A stretch of 64,000 nt of DNA from Actinoplanes philippinensis (GCF_900113015.1 NZ_FONV01000020.1:84369-148368); one strand, 5' to 3'. Shown: positions 40,802 to 50,263, counted from the first letter of the stretch. A program made the numbers and translations. The notes: a model not told the origin generated them from the sequence alone.

Positions 40802-41731
40802 CTATCCGTCGATGCTGCGTGACAGGTTCGCGATGCTGGTCACCAGCGCCGTCAGGTAGGCGTCGATGCGCCACGTGGTGGCCACCACGGCGCCCAGCCG
40901 GGACACCAGCACCGGCAGCGGCGCGACGGCCGGGTCGGCCACCCAGCCGCTCACCCGGGCCGCCAGGTCGCCGATCAGGCCCCGGACGATGTCGCGGGCC
41001 AGCAGGATCAGGTCACCGGCCGCCTTGGTGATCACGGTCATCGCGGTGCAGGTGGCGACCAGCCCTCGTAGCGCTTCGACGTTGTTGGCCATCAGCGTGT
41101 GGTACGCCCGGACGTCCGCGCCGGTCTCCCCGGCGAAGTCGTCGTCCAGGCAGCGCCGCAGGTCGCCGGCGATGACCAGCAGGTCGGCGGCCATGTCGGC
41201 CCACAGCCGGGCCTGCTCGGCCACCACGTCCGGCATCCCGGCCAGGTCGTCGACCATCCGCCGCAGCGGCGGGATCCGGGCCATCGCCACGGCCAGGCCG
41301 GCCGCGCGCACCGCCGCCTCGCCGTCGTCCAGCGGCACCGCGAACTCGGCGACCGGCACGTCGGCGAGCAGCGGCTCCACCCACTCGCGTCCCTCCACGG
41401 TGGCCAGCACCCCGTCGATGATCTCGGTCGCCGACCGGGGGCCGTCGTCCGGGTCGCCGACGAACCGGGCCAGCGTCTGCCGGCCGGCGGCCACGTCACG
41501 CAGCCCGTCCACGGTGATGACGAGCGTCTCCTCCACATAGGCGATCAGCTCGTCGTGGCGCACGTGCCGCTCCCCCAGTCCGGTGAGGACCCAGCCGCAG
41601 AGAGCCCCGAACGCGGCCTGATCCTTCTCGAACCGCTGGACCACGAGCCGCACCCGGCCCAGGCGCGCCCGCAACTCGTCCAGGTGCGAGGCGTGCAGCA
41701 GCAGCCGGGCGGGCATCGACACAACAGGCAC
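40802..41731 (-). CDS. Hypothetical all-helical protein between GH13 and GH65
   Basis: The 309-residue protein is predicted fully alpha-helical, with one hydrophobic stretch at about 230-265 (TAMTVITKAAGDLILLARD). No known motif is recognised. Its length and helical pattern recall WXG100-like or helical-bundle effectors, but no WxG is found. It is separated by 9 bp from the GH13 gene and 19 bp from GH65, all on the minus strand, so the three probably form an operon. The start may be at 41731 or at ATG 41716. Confidence 0.6.
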   Translation of the reverse strand: MPVVSMPARLLLHASHLDELRARLGRVRLVVQRFEKDQAAFGALCGWVLTGLGERHVRHDELIAYVEETLVITVDGLRDVAAGRQTLARFVGDPDDGPRSATEIIDGVLATVEGREWVEPLLADVPVAEFAVPLDDGEAAVRAAGLAVAMARIPPLRRMVDDLAGMPDVVAEQARLWADMAADLLVIAGDLRRCLDDDFAGETGADVRAYHTLMANNVEALRGLVATCTAMTVITKAAGDLILLARDIVRGLIGDLAARVSGWVADPAVAPLPVLVSRLGAVVATTWRIDAYLTALVTSIANLSRSIDG

Positions 41732-41750
41732 GGTAGCCGCCGCGCGGACG

Positions 41751-44096
41751 TCACGGTCTGCGGGGCGCGTAGCCGGGAGGTTGACGGGGTGGGGGCAGGA
41801 CCGGTTCCAGGGGTACGACGGGACGCGTGACCGCCTCTTGCGCGGAGACGTGCACGCGTTCGCCGTACAGCATGAGGGTCATCTCGCCCTCGCGAAGCCG
41901 CAGCCGGACCGCCTCGCGGCCGGCCTCGACCTCCAGCCGCACGCCGCTGTGCCGCAGGTTGAACCGCAACCGGCTGATCCCCGACGGCAGTCGCGGATCC
42001 AGCGACAGCACCGGGCCGTGATCGCGCTCGCGCAGCCCGCCGAAGCCCTCGACGATCGCCGACCAGGCGCCGGCCAGCGACGCGATGTGCAGCCCGTCGC
42101 GGGTGTTGCCGTGCAGGTCGCGCAGGTCGACCATGGCGGCCTCCCACGCGTAGTCGTGCGCCAGCTCCAGGTGGCCGACCTCGGCGCACATGACCGCCTG
42201 CGTGCACGCCGACAGTGACGAGTCGCGCACGGTGATCCGCTCGTAGTAGTCGACGTTGCGGGCCTTCTGCTCGTCGGTGAACGCGTCCGGGCACCAGTGC
42301 ATGGCCAGGATCAGGTCGGCCTGCTTGCACACCTGCCGGCGGTAGAGCTGGAAGTAGGTGGCGTGCATCATCAGCGGCTCCTCCGGCCGCTTCTCCGGGA
42401 AGTCCCACGGCGCGTACCGGGTGAACCCCTCCGACTGCGGGTGCACGCCGAGCCGCTCGTCGTAGGGAAGGTGCACGGCGTGCGCGCAGGCCCGCCACAC
42501 GTCCGGCTCGTCGGGCCGCACCCCCAGCCGCGCGGCCCGCTCCGGATGGCGCCGGCAGGCGTCGGCGGCGGCCCGCAGGTTCCGGGCCGCCATCAGGTTG
42601 GTGAAGACGTTGTCGTCGGCGACGGCACTGTACTCGTCGGGGCCGGTCACCCCGTCGACGTGCCACACCCCGGCCGCGTCGTGGTGGCCGTGCGACACCC
42701 ACAGCCGGGCCGTCTCCACCAGGATCTCCAGGCCGCACTCGCGTTCCAGCGTGTCGTCGCCGGTGACCAGCCGGTACCGCTCGACGGCCCGGGCGATCAC
42801 CGCGTTCAGGTGCAGCGCCGCGGTCCCGGCCGGCCAGTACGCCGAGCACTCCTGCCCGCCGATCGTGCGCCACGGGAACGCCGCGCCGTCGAGGCCCAGC
42901 GTGCGCGCCCGGTCGCGGGCCTCCGGCAGGATCGTGTGCCGCCACCGGATCGCGTCCGCCGCCGCCCGCGGAGTGGTGTACATCAGCAGTGGCAGCACGT
43001 AGCCCTCGGTGTCCCAGAACGCGTGCCCGTCGTAGCCCGGCCCGGTCAGTCCCTTGCCGGGGATCGCCCGGCCCTCCGTGCGGGCCCCCGCCTGCAGCAC
43101 GTGGAACAACCCGAATCGGACCGCCTGCTGCAGGCTCGCGTCGCCGTCGACCTCGACATCGGCGGCGTCCCAGAAGTCGTCCAGATAGGCACGCTGCTCC
43201 GCGACGAGACCGTCCCAACCGGCGTAGCGGGCGCCGTTCAGCGCCGCCGCGACCTGATCACGCAGCGCCTCGGTGGAGCGGGAGGTGCTCCAGGCGTACC
43301 CCAGCAGTTTGACGATCCGCAGCCGCCCGCCCGGCGGCAGCACGGTGACCAGGGTGGTGCGTGCCCAGTCCGCCCGGACGTCGGTCTCCTCCTCGTAGTC
43401 GCCGTCGCAGTCGACCAGGTGGTCCATCCCGGCGGCCAGGAGAAAGCCACTGCGGCGGGTACGGTGCAGCAGCACCGCGCCGTGCTGCTCGGTGTCCTGC
43501 TCGACGGCCCGCAACGGGTCGCGCAGCGCCGCCGCCACCCGCGGATCGTCGGAGACCTTCACCTGCTCCTCGTCGGCGGCGAGGCAGGACTGCACGGTGA
43601 TCCGCACCTCGTGCTCGCCCGCCTCCACCTCGTAGGCGATCGCCGCGACGGCACGCTGCGTGAACGACACCAGCCGCCGGCTGCGCACGGTGACCCGTTT
43701 CCCGGCCGGCGACTCCCACTCGGCCTCCCGCCGCAGCAGCCCGGCCCGCAGATCGAGAACCCGTTCGTGCCGGTGCAGCGTCCCGCGGCCGACGTGGAAC
43801 TGCTCGTCGTCGACCATCAGCCGCACCAGCTTGCCGTCGGTCACGTTGACCACGGTCTGCCCCTGCTCCGGATACCCGTAACCGCCCTCGGGGTACGGCA
43901 GCGGCCGCTGTTCGTAGAACGAGTTCAGGTAGGTTCCGGAGATCTCGTACGGCTCACCCTCGTCCAGGTTGCCGCGCAGCCCCAGATAGCCGTTGGCCAG
44001 CGCGAACACCGACTCCATCGGCCCCAGCAGGGACGTCTCCAGACGGGTCTCGCGGACCTGCCACGGATCGGCGGGACAGATCTCTTCATCGATCAT
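41751..44096 (-). CDS. GH65 glycoside phosphorylase/hydrolase
   Basis: The 781-residue protein has the GH65 N-terminal beta-domain, the (alpha/alpha)6 barrel and C-terminal caps. The acid catalyst is probably Glu in VTGPDEYSAV; the HAFWDTEG motif before it is typical. Family members act on maltose, trehalose, kojibiose or related disaccharides with phosphate. Together with the GH13 gene it probably recycles alpha-glucosides. It is the first gene of the likely GH65-hypothetical-GH13 operon. The phosphate or water acceptor cannot be decided from sequence. Confidence 0.92.
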   Translation of the reverse strand: MIDEEICPADPWQVRETRLETSLLGPMESVFALANGYLGLRGNLDEGEPYEISGTYLNSFYEQRPLPYPEGGYGYPEQGQTVVNVTDGKLVRLMVDDEQFHVGRGTLHRHERVLDLRAGLLRREAEWESPAGKRVTVRSRRLVSFTQRAVAAIAYEVEAGEHEVRITVQSCLAADEEQVKVSDDPRVAAALRDPLRAVEQDTEQHGAVLLHRTRRSGFLLAAGMDHLVDCDGDYEEETDVRADWARTTLVTVLPPGGRLRIVKLLGYAWSTSRSTEALRDQVAAALNGARYAGWDGLVAEQRAYLDDFWDAADVEVDGDASLQQAVRFGLFHVLQAGARTEGRAIPGKGLTGPGYDGHAFWDTEGYVLPLLMYTTPRAAADAIRWRHTILPEARDRARTLGLDGAAFPWRTIGGQECSAYWPAGTAALHLNAVIARAVERYRLVTGDDTLERECGLEILVETARLWVSHGHHDAAGVWHVDGVTGPDEYSAVADDNVFTNLMAARNLRAAADACRRHPERAARLGVRPDEPDVWRACAHAVHLPYDERLGVHPQSEGFTRYAPWDFPEKRPEEPLMMHATYFQLYRRQVCKQADLILAMHWCPDAFTDEQKARNVDYYERITVRDSSLSACTQAVMCAEVGHLELAHDYAWEAAMVDLRDLHGNTRDGLHIASLAGAWSAIVEGFGGLRERDHGPVLSLDPRLPSGISRLRFNLRHSGVRLEVEAGREAVRLRLREGEMTLMLYGERVHVSAQEAVTRPVVPLEPVLPPPRQPPGYAPRRP

Positions 44097-44130
44097 GGGG
44101 TACGGCCCGAGCTGTTCATGCCTCCTTCGG

Positions 44131-46203
44131 TTACCGCACGGGACGCCCGGGAAACTGCGAAGTTCCTGTGCCCGCGGGGACCGGCACCCGCCGCCGGACC
44201 GGGAAGGTCGCGCCCAGCTGCCGTTCCGCGTTCGACCCCCAGCACCACAGGCTGTGATCGCTCCGGATGCCGCAGGTGTGCGCGGTCCCGGCGCTCACCG
44301 CGATCCACCGGGCGTCCGGCCGTACCCGTATCGGGGCAAGCTGGTCCGCCGTGACGGCGTCGCCGAGCCGGCCCTGCCCGGCCGCGCCCCAGCACCACAG
44401 GCTCGCGTCCCGCTGGATGCCGCACACGTGCTGCGCCCCGACCGACACGTCCACCCAGGCGCCGGCGATCCGGGTCTCCCCGCACCACAGGTCGTGGGCC
44501 GTGGTCACGGCGCAGACCGTGCCGCCGTCCGCGTCGGCGATGAGCGGCCGGCCCCGGCCCGCCCCGGTCCAGCACCACACGGGCACCGCGCAGCCGGTCG
44601 CCGGCTCGGGCTCGTAGGAGTAGATCGGCGTCGCCTGCGTCTCCCCGGGCGGGAGGCCCCAGCACCAGATGGTCGCGTCCGTCCGGCGGCCGCACGACCG
44701 GTCGCCGTCGACGTCGACCGCCGACCAGGTGGCGCCGGCGCCCACCCGCTGCGCCGGTTCGTGGTACATCTTGCCTACGTAGCCCGTGCACCACAGCGAC
44801 GCGTCCACCAGGACCCCGCACGCGCTCGGGCCGTCGACCGAGAGCGACCTCCAGCGAGCCCCGGCCGGGAACGTCACGGTGGCCTCGTCGCCCGGCTGCG
44901 CCAGATCCTCTCCGGTGATCTCCTGCCCCCAGCAGGACAGTGTCCGGTCGGTTCGGATCGCGCACGTGTAGTCCCCCGCGGCGACCTGCGCCCAATCCGT
45001 GCCCGCGCCGACACGCAGCGGTTCCGGCCACGCCAGCGAGTCGAGCGGCACATCATCGTCGCCGGCCAGGCCGCTGACGCCGGATCCCCAGCACCACAGG
45101 GCGCCGGCGTCGGTCAGCCCGCAGGTTCGCCGGCCCTCGGCCACGACCGTCCGCCATCGCGGGCCGGCGTTGACCGCCACCGGAGCCGCCCGTGTCTCGA
45201 GGGTGCCGTCACCGAGCTGCCCCGCCTCGTTGGCTCCCCAGCACCACATGTCACCACCGGTGGTGAGCGCGCAGACGTGGCTCCCGACATCGACCGTCGC
45301 CCAGGATCGTTCCGGCGCCACCCGGTGTGGCGCCCCGTCGTGGTCCTCCCAGCACCACAGCTCGTGGCCGGTGTCCACGGCACACGTGCGCCACCCGGTG
45401 GCCATCGACGTCCACGAGGCGCGCTCGATCCCGGCGATCCCGGCCGGCTGCCGCCGCCCGGAACCCCAGCACTGGATCACGCCGGTCCGGGGAGCGGCAC
45501 AGACGTGGTCGTCCCCGATCGACACCGCTGCCCATCGGGTGCCGGCTCGCACCCGTACCGGTGATCGGTGGTCCTCGTCGTCGCCGGGAAGGTCGCCCCA
45601 GCACCACAGGCTTCCGTCGGTACGGGTGGCACAGGTCGCGGAGGAGTACGTGGTCACGCTCGCCCAGGTGTGGTCCGCGCCGACCCGCGCCGGTTCGCCC
45701 CGGGCCTCGTCGTCCGAGCCGATCCCCAGCTCGCCGAAGAGGTTGTCGCCCCAGCACCACAGGCTTCCGTCGGTACGGATCCCGCACGTGTGCTGCCCGC
45801 TCCGGTCGACGGCCGCCCAGGAGCCGCTGATCCGCGCCGCCGTCCGCCCGTCGGCGCTGCCCGGGTCCCAGCACCACAGCGACCGGTCGTCCCGGATACC
45901 GCAGAACGGCCCGTAGTCACCGAAGGCCACCGCCGCCCACGTCGCCCCCGGCTCTGCCGCCGGCCTTGCCACCGCCGGTCTCGCCGCGGGTCCTTCCGCC
46001 GCGGAGGCCGCCGCCGGCTTCTCCGCCGCCCGGCTTGCCGCCCATTTGTCCGCCGCGGAGGTCGCCGCCAGCCTCTCCGCCGCCGGGATTGCCGCCGGCT
46101 TCTCCGCCGCGGGGGTCGCCGCCGCCGCAACCGGCGCCGGCGCGCCCGCCAGCAGCACGAGAATTGCCAGAACCGCGCCCCGTCGCGCCCGCGCCACCGT
46201 CAC
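44131..46203 (-). CDS. Secreted RCC1-repeat beta-propeller protein
   Basis: The 690-residue protein begins at GTG 46203 after GGGAGG and has a signal peptide. An Ala/Glu/Pro-rich low-complexity stretch follows (AAEKPAA-type units, about 30-85). Next come about 12 or more repeats of roughly 48 residues with the core CGIRTDGSLWCWG, the RCC1/BLIP-II type. Each blade contains paired Cys. Bacterial extracellular RCC1 propellers bind proteins or sugars; one streptomycete example inhibits beta-lactamases. No enzyme motif is visible. The next gene upstream is the pectate lyase. Confidence 0.9.
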   Translation of the reverse strand: MTVARARRGAVLAILVLLAGAPAPVAAAATPAAEKPAAIPAAERLAATSAADKWAASRAAEKPAAASAAEGPAARPAVARPAAEPGATWAAVAFGDYGPFCGIRDDRSLWCWDPGSADGRTAARISGSWAAVDRSGQHTCGIRTDGSLWCWGDNLFGELGIGSDDEARGEPARVGADHTWASVTTYSSATCATRTDGSLWCWGDLPGDDEDHRSPVRVRAGTRWAAVSIGDDHVCAAPRTGVIQCWGSGRRQPAGIAGIERASWTSMATGWRTCAVDTGHELWCWEDHDGAPHRVAPERSWATVDVGSHVCALTTGGDMWCWGANEAGQLGDGTLETRAAPVAVNAGPRWRTVVAEGRRTCGLTDAGALWCWGSGVSGLAGDDDVPLDSLAWPEPLRVGAGTDWAQVAAGDYTCAIRTDRTLSCWGQEITGEDLAQPGDEATVTFPAGARWRSLSVDGPSACGVLVDASLWCTGYVGKMYHEPAQRVGAGATWSAVDVDGDRSCGRRTDATIWCWGLPPGETQATPIYSYEPEPATGCAVPVWCWTGAGRGRPLIADADGGTVCAVTTAHDLWCGETRIAGAWVDVSVGAQHVCGIQRDASLWCWGAAGQGRLGDAVTADQLAPIRVRPDARWIAVSAGTAHTCGIRSDHSLWCWGSNAERQLGATFPVRRRVPVPAGTGTSQFPGRPVR

Positions 46204-46264
46204 ACCGACCTCCCGTTTCCCGAGGTCAAGCATGCGATGCGGGAGCCCGCCCGGGCAGGCGAAC

Positions 46265-46290
46265 GGGCGCCCACCACCCGGTGGACGCCC
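46265..46290 (-). terminator. Hairpin terminator after the pectate lyase gene
   Basis: An 11-bp stem with one mismatch (arms 46265-46275 and 46280-46290) and a four-base loop lies 13 bp after the stop of the pectate lyase gene. Confidence 0.6.
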
Positions 46291-46302
46291 CGCCGTCGAG
46301 CC

Positions 46303-47505
46303 CTACTTGTAGGTGATGTCGCTCTGGGTGACCTTGCAGTTGGCGTCGTTCCAGCCCGCACCGAGGAACTTCGGCTCGCTGCCCTTGGCCACACCCTGGT
46401 ACTTGCCGCAGACCGTGGCGTCGGAGCTGTTGGTGAGGGTGACCCGGGTGATGGTGGCGGTGTCGCCCCAGTTGCTGTTGATGCCCGCGACCATGTCGAT
46501 GTTGTTCAGGAGCACGTTGTCGATCTTGACGTGCCGCTGGTACGACGTGGTGCAGTTGCCGCAGCCGCGGTACAGCTTGCCGGCGCCGCTGAGGTAGAAG
46601 CCGGAGATGCTGACCGTGCCGTTGCCGTTGTGCTGGAACGTCTTGTCGCTGCCGGACTTCGCGCCGCCACCGATGACGTAGCTCGTACCGCCGCCGGTGC
46701 CCTTGAAGGTCGCGGCGTCCTCGCCGATGTCGTTCCACCACACGTTGCGGATCGTGCAGGTGCCCTCGCAGTGGACGCCGTCACCGGCCGGGGAGCCGAT
46801 GATGACGTTCTGCAGGGTGCCACCGTTCGCGATCTTGAACATCGGGTCCTGGGACTCGCTCTGCGAGCCGTCACCGATGCAGCAGTACGTCTTCATGCCC
46901 CCGTCGAAGGTGCCGGAGACGTTGACCGTGCCGGAGATCGACACGTTCCCGGCCGACGACGGCCACGCGCCGGTCGGGGTGCCGGTCCCGCCCGTCGGTC
47001 CCGGGGACGGGCTGGTCGGGCCGGTGGTCGGCGTCGACCCGCCACTCGCATACGTCTCGAACTCGGCGATCCGCGGGGCGGCCGACGCGCTGGTGATCTC
47101 GAAGGTGAGTTTCTTCAGCGAGGTCGAGGTGAAGGTGATGGTGCTCGGGCTCCCGCTGCCGCTGGTCAGCTGCGAGCCGGTGTCACCGTTGAGCACCCGC
47201 CAGGCGCTGATCGAGCCGCCGCCGGAGGCCTGCTTGATGACCGCGGAGGAGACCGTCGTGGCGCTGCTCCACTTGACCGAGACATAGCCGGTGGTGGCGT
47301 TGGGCGCCCAGTAGGTGCCGGTATTGCCGTCCTTGACGTTGCCGTAGCTGGTGCCGCCGGCCTTGCTGGAGCCGTCGGCGCCACCGCTGAGGCTCAGGTT
47401 GTCGGCGGCCATGGCGTTGGCAACCGGCAGCGACAATGTGATCGCGGCACTCGCGGCCACCGTCGCGCCGACCGCCAGCCATCGCAAGGCGACTGGTCGT
47501 CTCAT
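46303..47505 (-). CDS. Secreted pectate lyase (PL3) with N-terminal carbohydrate-binding domain
   Basis: The 400-residue protein has a signal peptide (ends ANAMA), an F5/8-type or CBM32-like discoidin domain (about 35-155), a Pro/Thr/Gly-rich linker and a PL3 beta-helix domain (about 180-400) with the conserved GDGVHCEGTCTIRNVWWND. PL3 enzymes cleave polygalacturonate by Ca2+-dependent beta-elimination. A palindromic GGAAAGCGCTTTCC lies 50 bp upstream of the start, so a LacI-family regulator probably controls it. Confidence 0.93.
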   Translation of the reverse strand: MRRPVALRWLAVGATVAASAAITLSLPVANAMAADNLSLSGGADGSSKAGGTSYGNVKDGNTGTYWAPNATTGYVSVKWSSATTVSSAVIKQASGGGSISAWRVLNGDTGSQLTSGSGSPSTITFTSTSLKKLTFEITSASAAPRIAEFETYASGGSTPTTGPTSPSPGPTGGTGTPTGAWPSSAGNVSISGTVNVSGTFDGGMKTYCCIGDGSQSESQDPMFKIANGGTLQNVIIGSPAGDGVHCEGTCTIRNVWWNDIGEDAATFKGTGGGTSYVIGGGAKSGSDKTFQHNGNGTVSISGFYLSGAGKLYRGCGNCTTSYQRHVKIDNVLLNNIDMVAGINSNWGDTATITRVTLTNSSDATVCGKYQGVAKGSEPKFLGAGWNDANCKVTQSDITYK

Positions 47506-47554
47506 GGTGTCTTCTCGCCTTCATGTGGGGATTGGGCAGCGCCTTCAAGCGGGG

Positions 47555-47568
47555 GGAAAGCGCTTTCC
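47555..47568. promoter_or_regulatory. LacI-type operator GGAAAGCGCTTTCC
   Basis: A perfect 14-bp palindrome with the central CG step typical of LacI/GalR operators lies 50 bp upstream of the pectate lyase start. It resembles operators near CAZyme genes in actinomycetes and differs from the CebR-like box at 2998 by its AAA/TTT arms. Confidence 0.75.
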
Positions 47569-47643
47569 TGGAGAGGATAGACAGCAATTGATGTGATCAC
47601 AAGCAGTGACCTTCGCGCGCACCGACGAGACCCTTGCGCCTCC

Positions 47644-47680
47644 TCAACACCGTTGATTACCGTTTCCTCAACACTGTTGA
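47644..47680. promoter_or_regulatory. Two TetR-type operators TCAACAC[C/T]GTTGA in tandem
   Basis: TCAACACCGTTGA (47644-47656) and TCAACACTGTTGA (47668-47680) lie 24 bp apart; the second is extended to a perfect 19-bp palindrome (47665-47683). They sit 17-53 bp upstream of the alpha/beta-hydrolase start. The TetR gene at 49104, in the same transcription unit, is the best candidate to bind here. Confidence 0.75.
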
Positions 47681-47696
47681 GGAAGGCAGGGGCCGA

Positions 47697-49085
47697 ATGT
47701 GGTACGGACATGAGCTGGCGGCGATGGCCGGGCTGGTGGCGGCCTGGTCGGTGGCGGCCTGGCAGATCACGCGATGGCGGCGCTCCGGCGACCACGACGG
47801 CCGCAGAAGACGGATCCTGACGGCGGCGCTGGGAGTCGCCACCGTCGCGGCGGTTCTCCTGTCCGTCCAGCACCTGGCCCGGCTGGGCTTCTATCTCGAC
47901 GACCAGAAGGCATGGCCCGGCACGGCGCTGGCGCTGCTGCCGCCGCTCGTGATCGGCGCCGCGGTGGCGTACCGGATGCGCGGACCCGCCGCACCGATGT
48001 CACCGCCGGCCTGGTGGGTCCGGTCCGGCCTGTATTCCGCCCTCGCCCTGACCGCCTTCGAACTGTTCCCCCACGGACGCCTGCGGCTCGTGGATGTCCT
48101 GGTCCCGGTGATGGTCACCGCGGTGGCCGGAGCGGTGGACGCGGTCGCGAGCCACCGGCCGGCCCGATCCGCCCCGAGCGCGGCCACGGCGGCCGGCGCC
48201 ATCGGACTCGCCTTGCTCGCCCTCGCCGGCACGGTCACCGTGGCGGCGGCGACGGTGACCGCGCCGGCCCTGCCGGACATCCGGTCCGTGCCGGTCCGGG
48301 CCGGGCGGATCGACACCGAGGACGACACCCTCCACTTCGAAGTCCGGGGCAACGGCCCGCCCCTGCTGCTCATCGCCGGCGCCGGTGGGGACGGCGGCTA
48401 CTACGACCGGATCGCCGACCTGCTCGCCGACTCGTTCGAGGTGATCACGTACGACCGTCGCGGCAACGCCCGGAGCACCCGGCATCACCCTGCCACCTTC
48501 TCGCTCGCCCAGCAGGCGCGTGACGCCGTCGCCGTCCTGACCGCCGCCGGGCACACCTCGGCAACCGTCGTCGGCAGCAGCGGTGGCGGGCTGATCGGCC
48601 TGCAACTGGCCGCCGACCATCCCGGCGCGGTCCGGAAGCTGCTGGTGCACGAAGCCCCGCTGCCCTTCTACGACCGACGCTGGGCGACGTTCCTGAACGC
48701 GGTGGCCGGCACCCGCCTGCGGTACGGCTCCTCGCCGGCGCTCCTGCAGTTCCTCTTCGGGCTCGGGATCCCCGCGTCGGCGTTCGGGGCGACCCCACCG
48801 GACGCGCAGAGCCGCGGGTACGACGGCTCCTTCGTCGTGGGCACCGAACTGGCCGGTCTGCTCACCACTCCGCCGGACATCGGCCACATCGCCGCCTCCG
48901 GCGTCCCGGTGGTGTGCGCCGTGGGTGAACTCAGCCGCCGCCAGGGCCGGCTGCAGGCCACCGGCATGCCGCGGCTGGCCGCCGACCTGCACGCGCCACT
49001 GGTGACGTTTCCCGGCCACCACCTCAGCTATCAGGACGACCCGGTGGGCTGGGCCGGCGCCCTGCGCGCCGCCCTGGCCGGATAG
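47697..49085 (+). CDS. Membrane-anchored alpha/beta hydrolase
   Basis: The 462-residue protein has six or so hydrophobic helices in the first 210 residues and a C-terminal alpha/beta-hydrolase domain with the nucleophile elbow VVGSSGGGL (GxSxG). A DRRG motif follows the oxyanion region, and the catalytic His is in PGHHLSY. The hydrolase face is probably outside or at the membrane. Start ATG 47697 keeps the operators upstream. It is likely co-transcribed with the TetR gene 18 bp downstream. The substrate is unknown. Confidence 0.8.
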   Translation: MWYGHELAAMAGLVAAWSVAAWQITRWRRSGDHDGRRRRILTAALGVATVAAVLLSVQHLARLGFYLDDQKAWPGTALALLPPLVIGAAVAYRMRGPAAPMSPPAWWVRSGLYSALALTAFELFPHGRLRLVDVLVPVMVTAVAGAVDAVASHRPARSAPSAATAAGAIGLALLALAGTVTVAAATVTAPALPDIRSVPVRAGRIDTEDDTLHFEVRGNGPPLLLIAGAGGDGGYYDRIADLLADSFEVITYDRRGNARSTRHHPATFSLAQQARDAVAVLTAAGHTSATVVGSSGGGLIGLQLAADHPGAVRKLLVHEAPLPFYDRRWATFLNAVAGTRLRYGSSPALLQFLFGLGIPASAFGATPPDAQSRGYDGSFVVGTELAGLLTTPPDIGHIAASGVPVVCAVGELSRRQGRLQATGMPRLAADLHAPLVTFPGHHLSYQDDPVGWAGALRAALAG

Positions 49086-49103
49086 TGCGCCTATGCTCGC
49101 CGG

Positions 49104-49760
49104 GTGGCGCCACGGAAGCGATCGGACGACGGCAGCAGACCCGGCCTCACCCGGAACGGCATCGCGACCACCGCACTGCGCATGATCGACGACGGCGGCA
49201 GCAGCGCCTTCTCGATGCGGCGGCTCGGGGCCGAGCTGGGTGTGGACCCTTCGGCGCTGTACTGGCACTTCCGCGGCCGCGAGGAGTTGTTCGAGGCCGT
49301 CGCGGAGATCCTGGTCGACGAGATCGGCGCCGCGAGCCTGCCCTGGACGGCGCCCTGGCCCGAGCTGCTGACGGCCTACGGTGTCCGGTTGTACGAGGTC
49401 CTGATCCGTCATCCGCACGCCGTCATCGTGTTCGCCTCGCGGCCGGTCCGCTCCGAGTTCGGTGTCCGCGCCGCCAACCACGCCGTCGAGCTCATGGTCG
49501 CCGACGGTTTCACCGCGGCGCAGGCAGTGCGGGCGATCCAGGCTCTCCGGGCGTACGTGGTCGGCTGCGCCCTCGACGTCTCCGCGACGGCGGTCACCGG
49601 CCTGCAACCACGGCGGCAGTCGGCCCGCCCGCCCGCCGACAACCTGCTGGCACAGGGTGTCCTCGACGCCGGTGAACACTTCCGGCCCGGCCTCGACGCC
49701 ATGATCCGCGGCCTGTCGGCCGTTGTTGCTCGCGGGACCCGCGGGCAGCCACCGGCTTGA
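49104..49760 (+). CDS. TetR-family regulator
   Basis: The 218-residue regulator has a TetR DNA-binding domain (about 12-60; ALRMIDDGGSSAFSMRRLG...VDPSALYWHF). The C-terminal half resembles the TetR_C type used for sensing hydrophobic ligands. The start is GTG at 49104. It lies directly after the hydrolase gene and probably represses both from the tandem operators at 47644. Confidence 0.9.
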   Translation: MAPRKRSDDGSRPGLTRNGIATTALRMIDDGGSSAFSMRRLGAELGVDPSALYWHFRGREELFEAVAEILVDEIGAASLPWTAPWPELLTAYGVRLYEVLIRHPHAVIVFASRPVRSEFGVRAANHAVELMVADGFTAAQAVRAIQALRAYVVGCALDVSATAVTGLQPRRQSARPPADNLLAQGVLDAGEHFRPGLDAMIRGLSAVVARGTRGQPPA

Positions 49761-49780
49761 CCGTCGGGCACACTCACCGT

Positions 49781-50263
49781 GTGACGACGGTCGTGCCGCT
49801 GACCCCCACCCATCCGGCGTTCGATCAGGTCGCTGCACTGTTCGACGACTACCGGGCGCACCACGGCCAGGAGTCCGCCCCGGACAGCACCCGATCCTGG
49901 CTGCACGAGCAGGTCGCCCAACGGCGACTCACCGCCGCGGCCGCCCTCCGAGCCGGTGACGTCTGCGGCTTCGTCACCGTCACGATCATGCCGGCCTCGC
50001 TCGTGCTGGGCACCGCCTGGTCGATCCACGACCTCTATGTGGCACCGGATCATCGCCGTACCGGTGTCGCCGGCGCCTTGCTGCAGCACGTCATCCGCCA
50101 CGCGCGTACCGCCGGCGCGCATCGTGTGTCACTCCGGACCGAGACCGGCAACATCCCGGCGCTGACGCTCTACACCGAGATCGGCTTCCAGCCTGTCACC
50201 GGCCTGGAGCTGCTCAGCCTCACCTTGGACACCACCCGCCGCGATCCGGTTGACAGGGGCTAA
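49781..50263 (+). CDS. GNAT-family acetyltransferase
   Basis: The 160-residue GNAT protein shows the acetyl-CoA binding motif LYVAPDHRRTGVAGALL (R/Q-x-x-G-x-G/A) and the C-terminal TLYTEIGF strand. The acceptor is unknown. GTG at 49781 is preferred; a TTG at 49757 would overlap the TetR stop. Confidence 0.85.
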   Translation: MTTVVPLTPTHPAFDQVAALFDDYRAHHGQESAPDSTRSWLHEQVAQRRLTAAAALRAGDVCGFVTVTIMPASLVLGTAWSIHDLYVAPDHRRTGVAGALLQHVIRHARTAGAHRVSLRTETGNIPALTLYTEIGFQPVTGLELLSLTLDTTRRDPVDRG

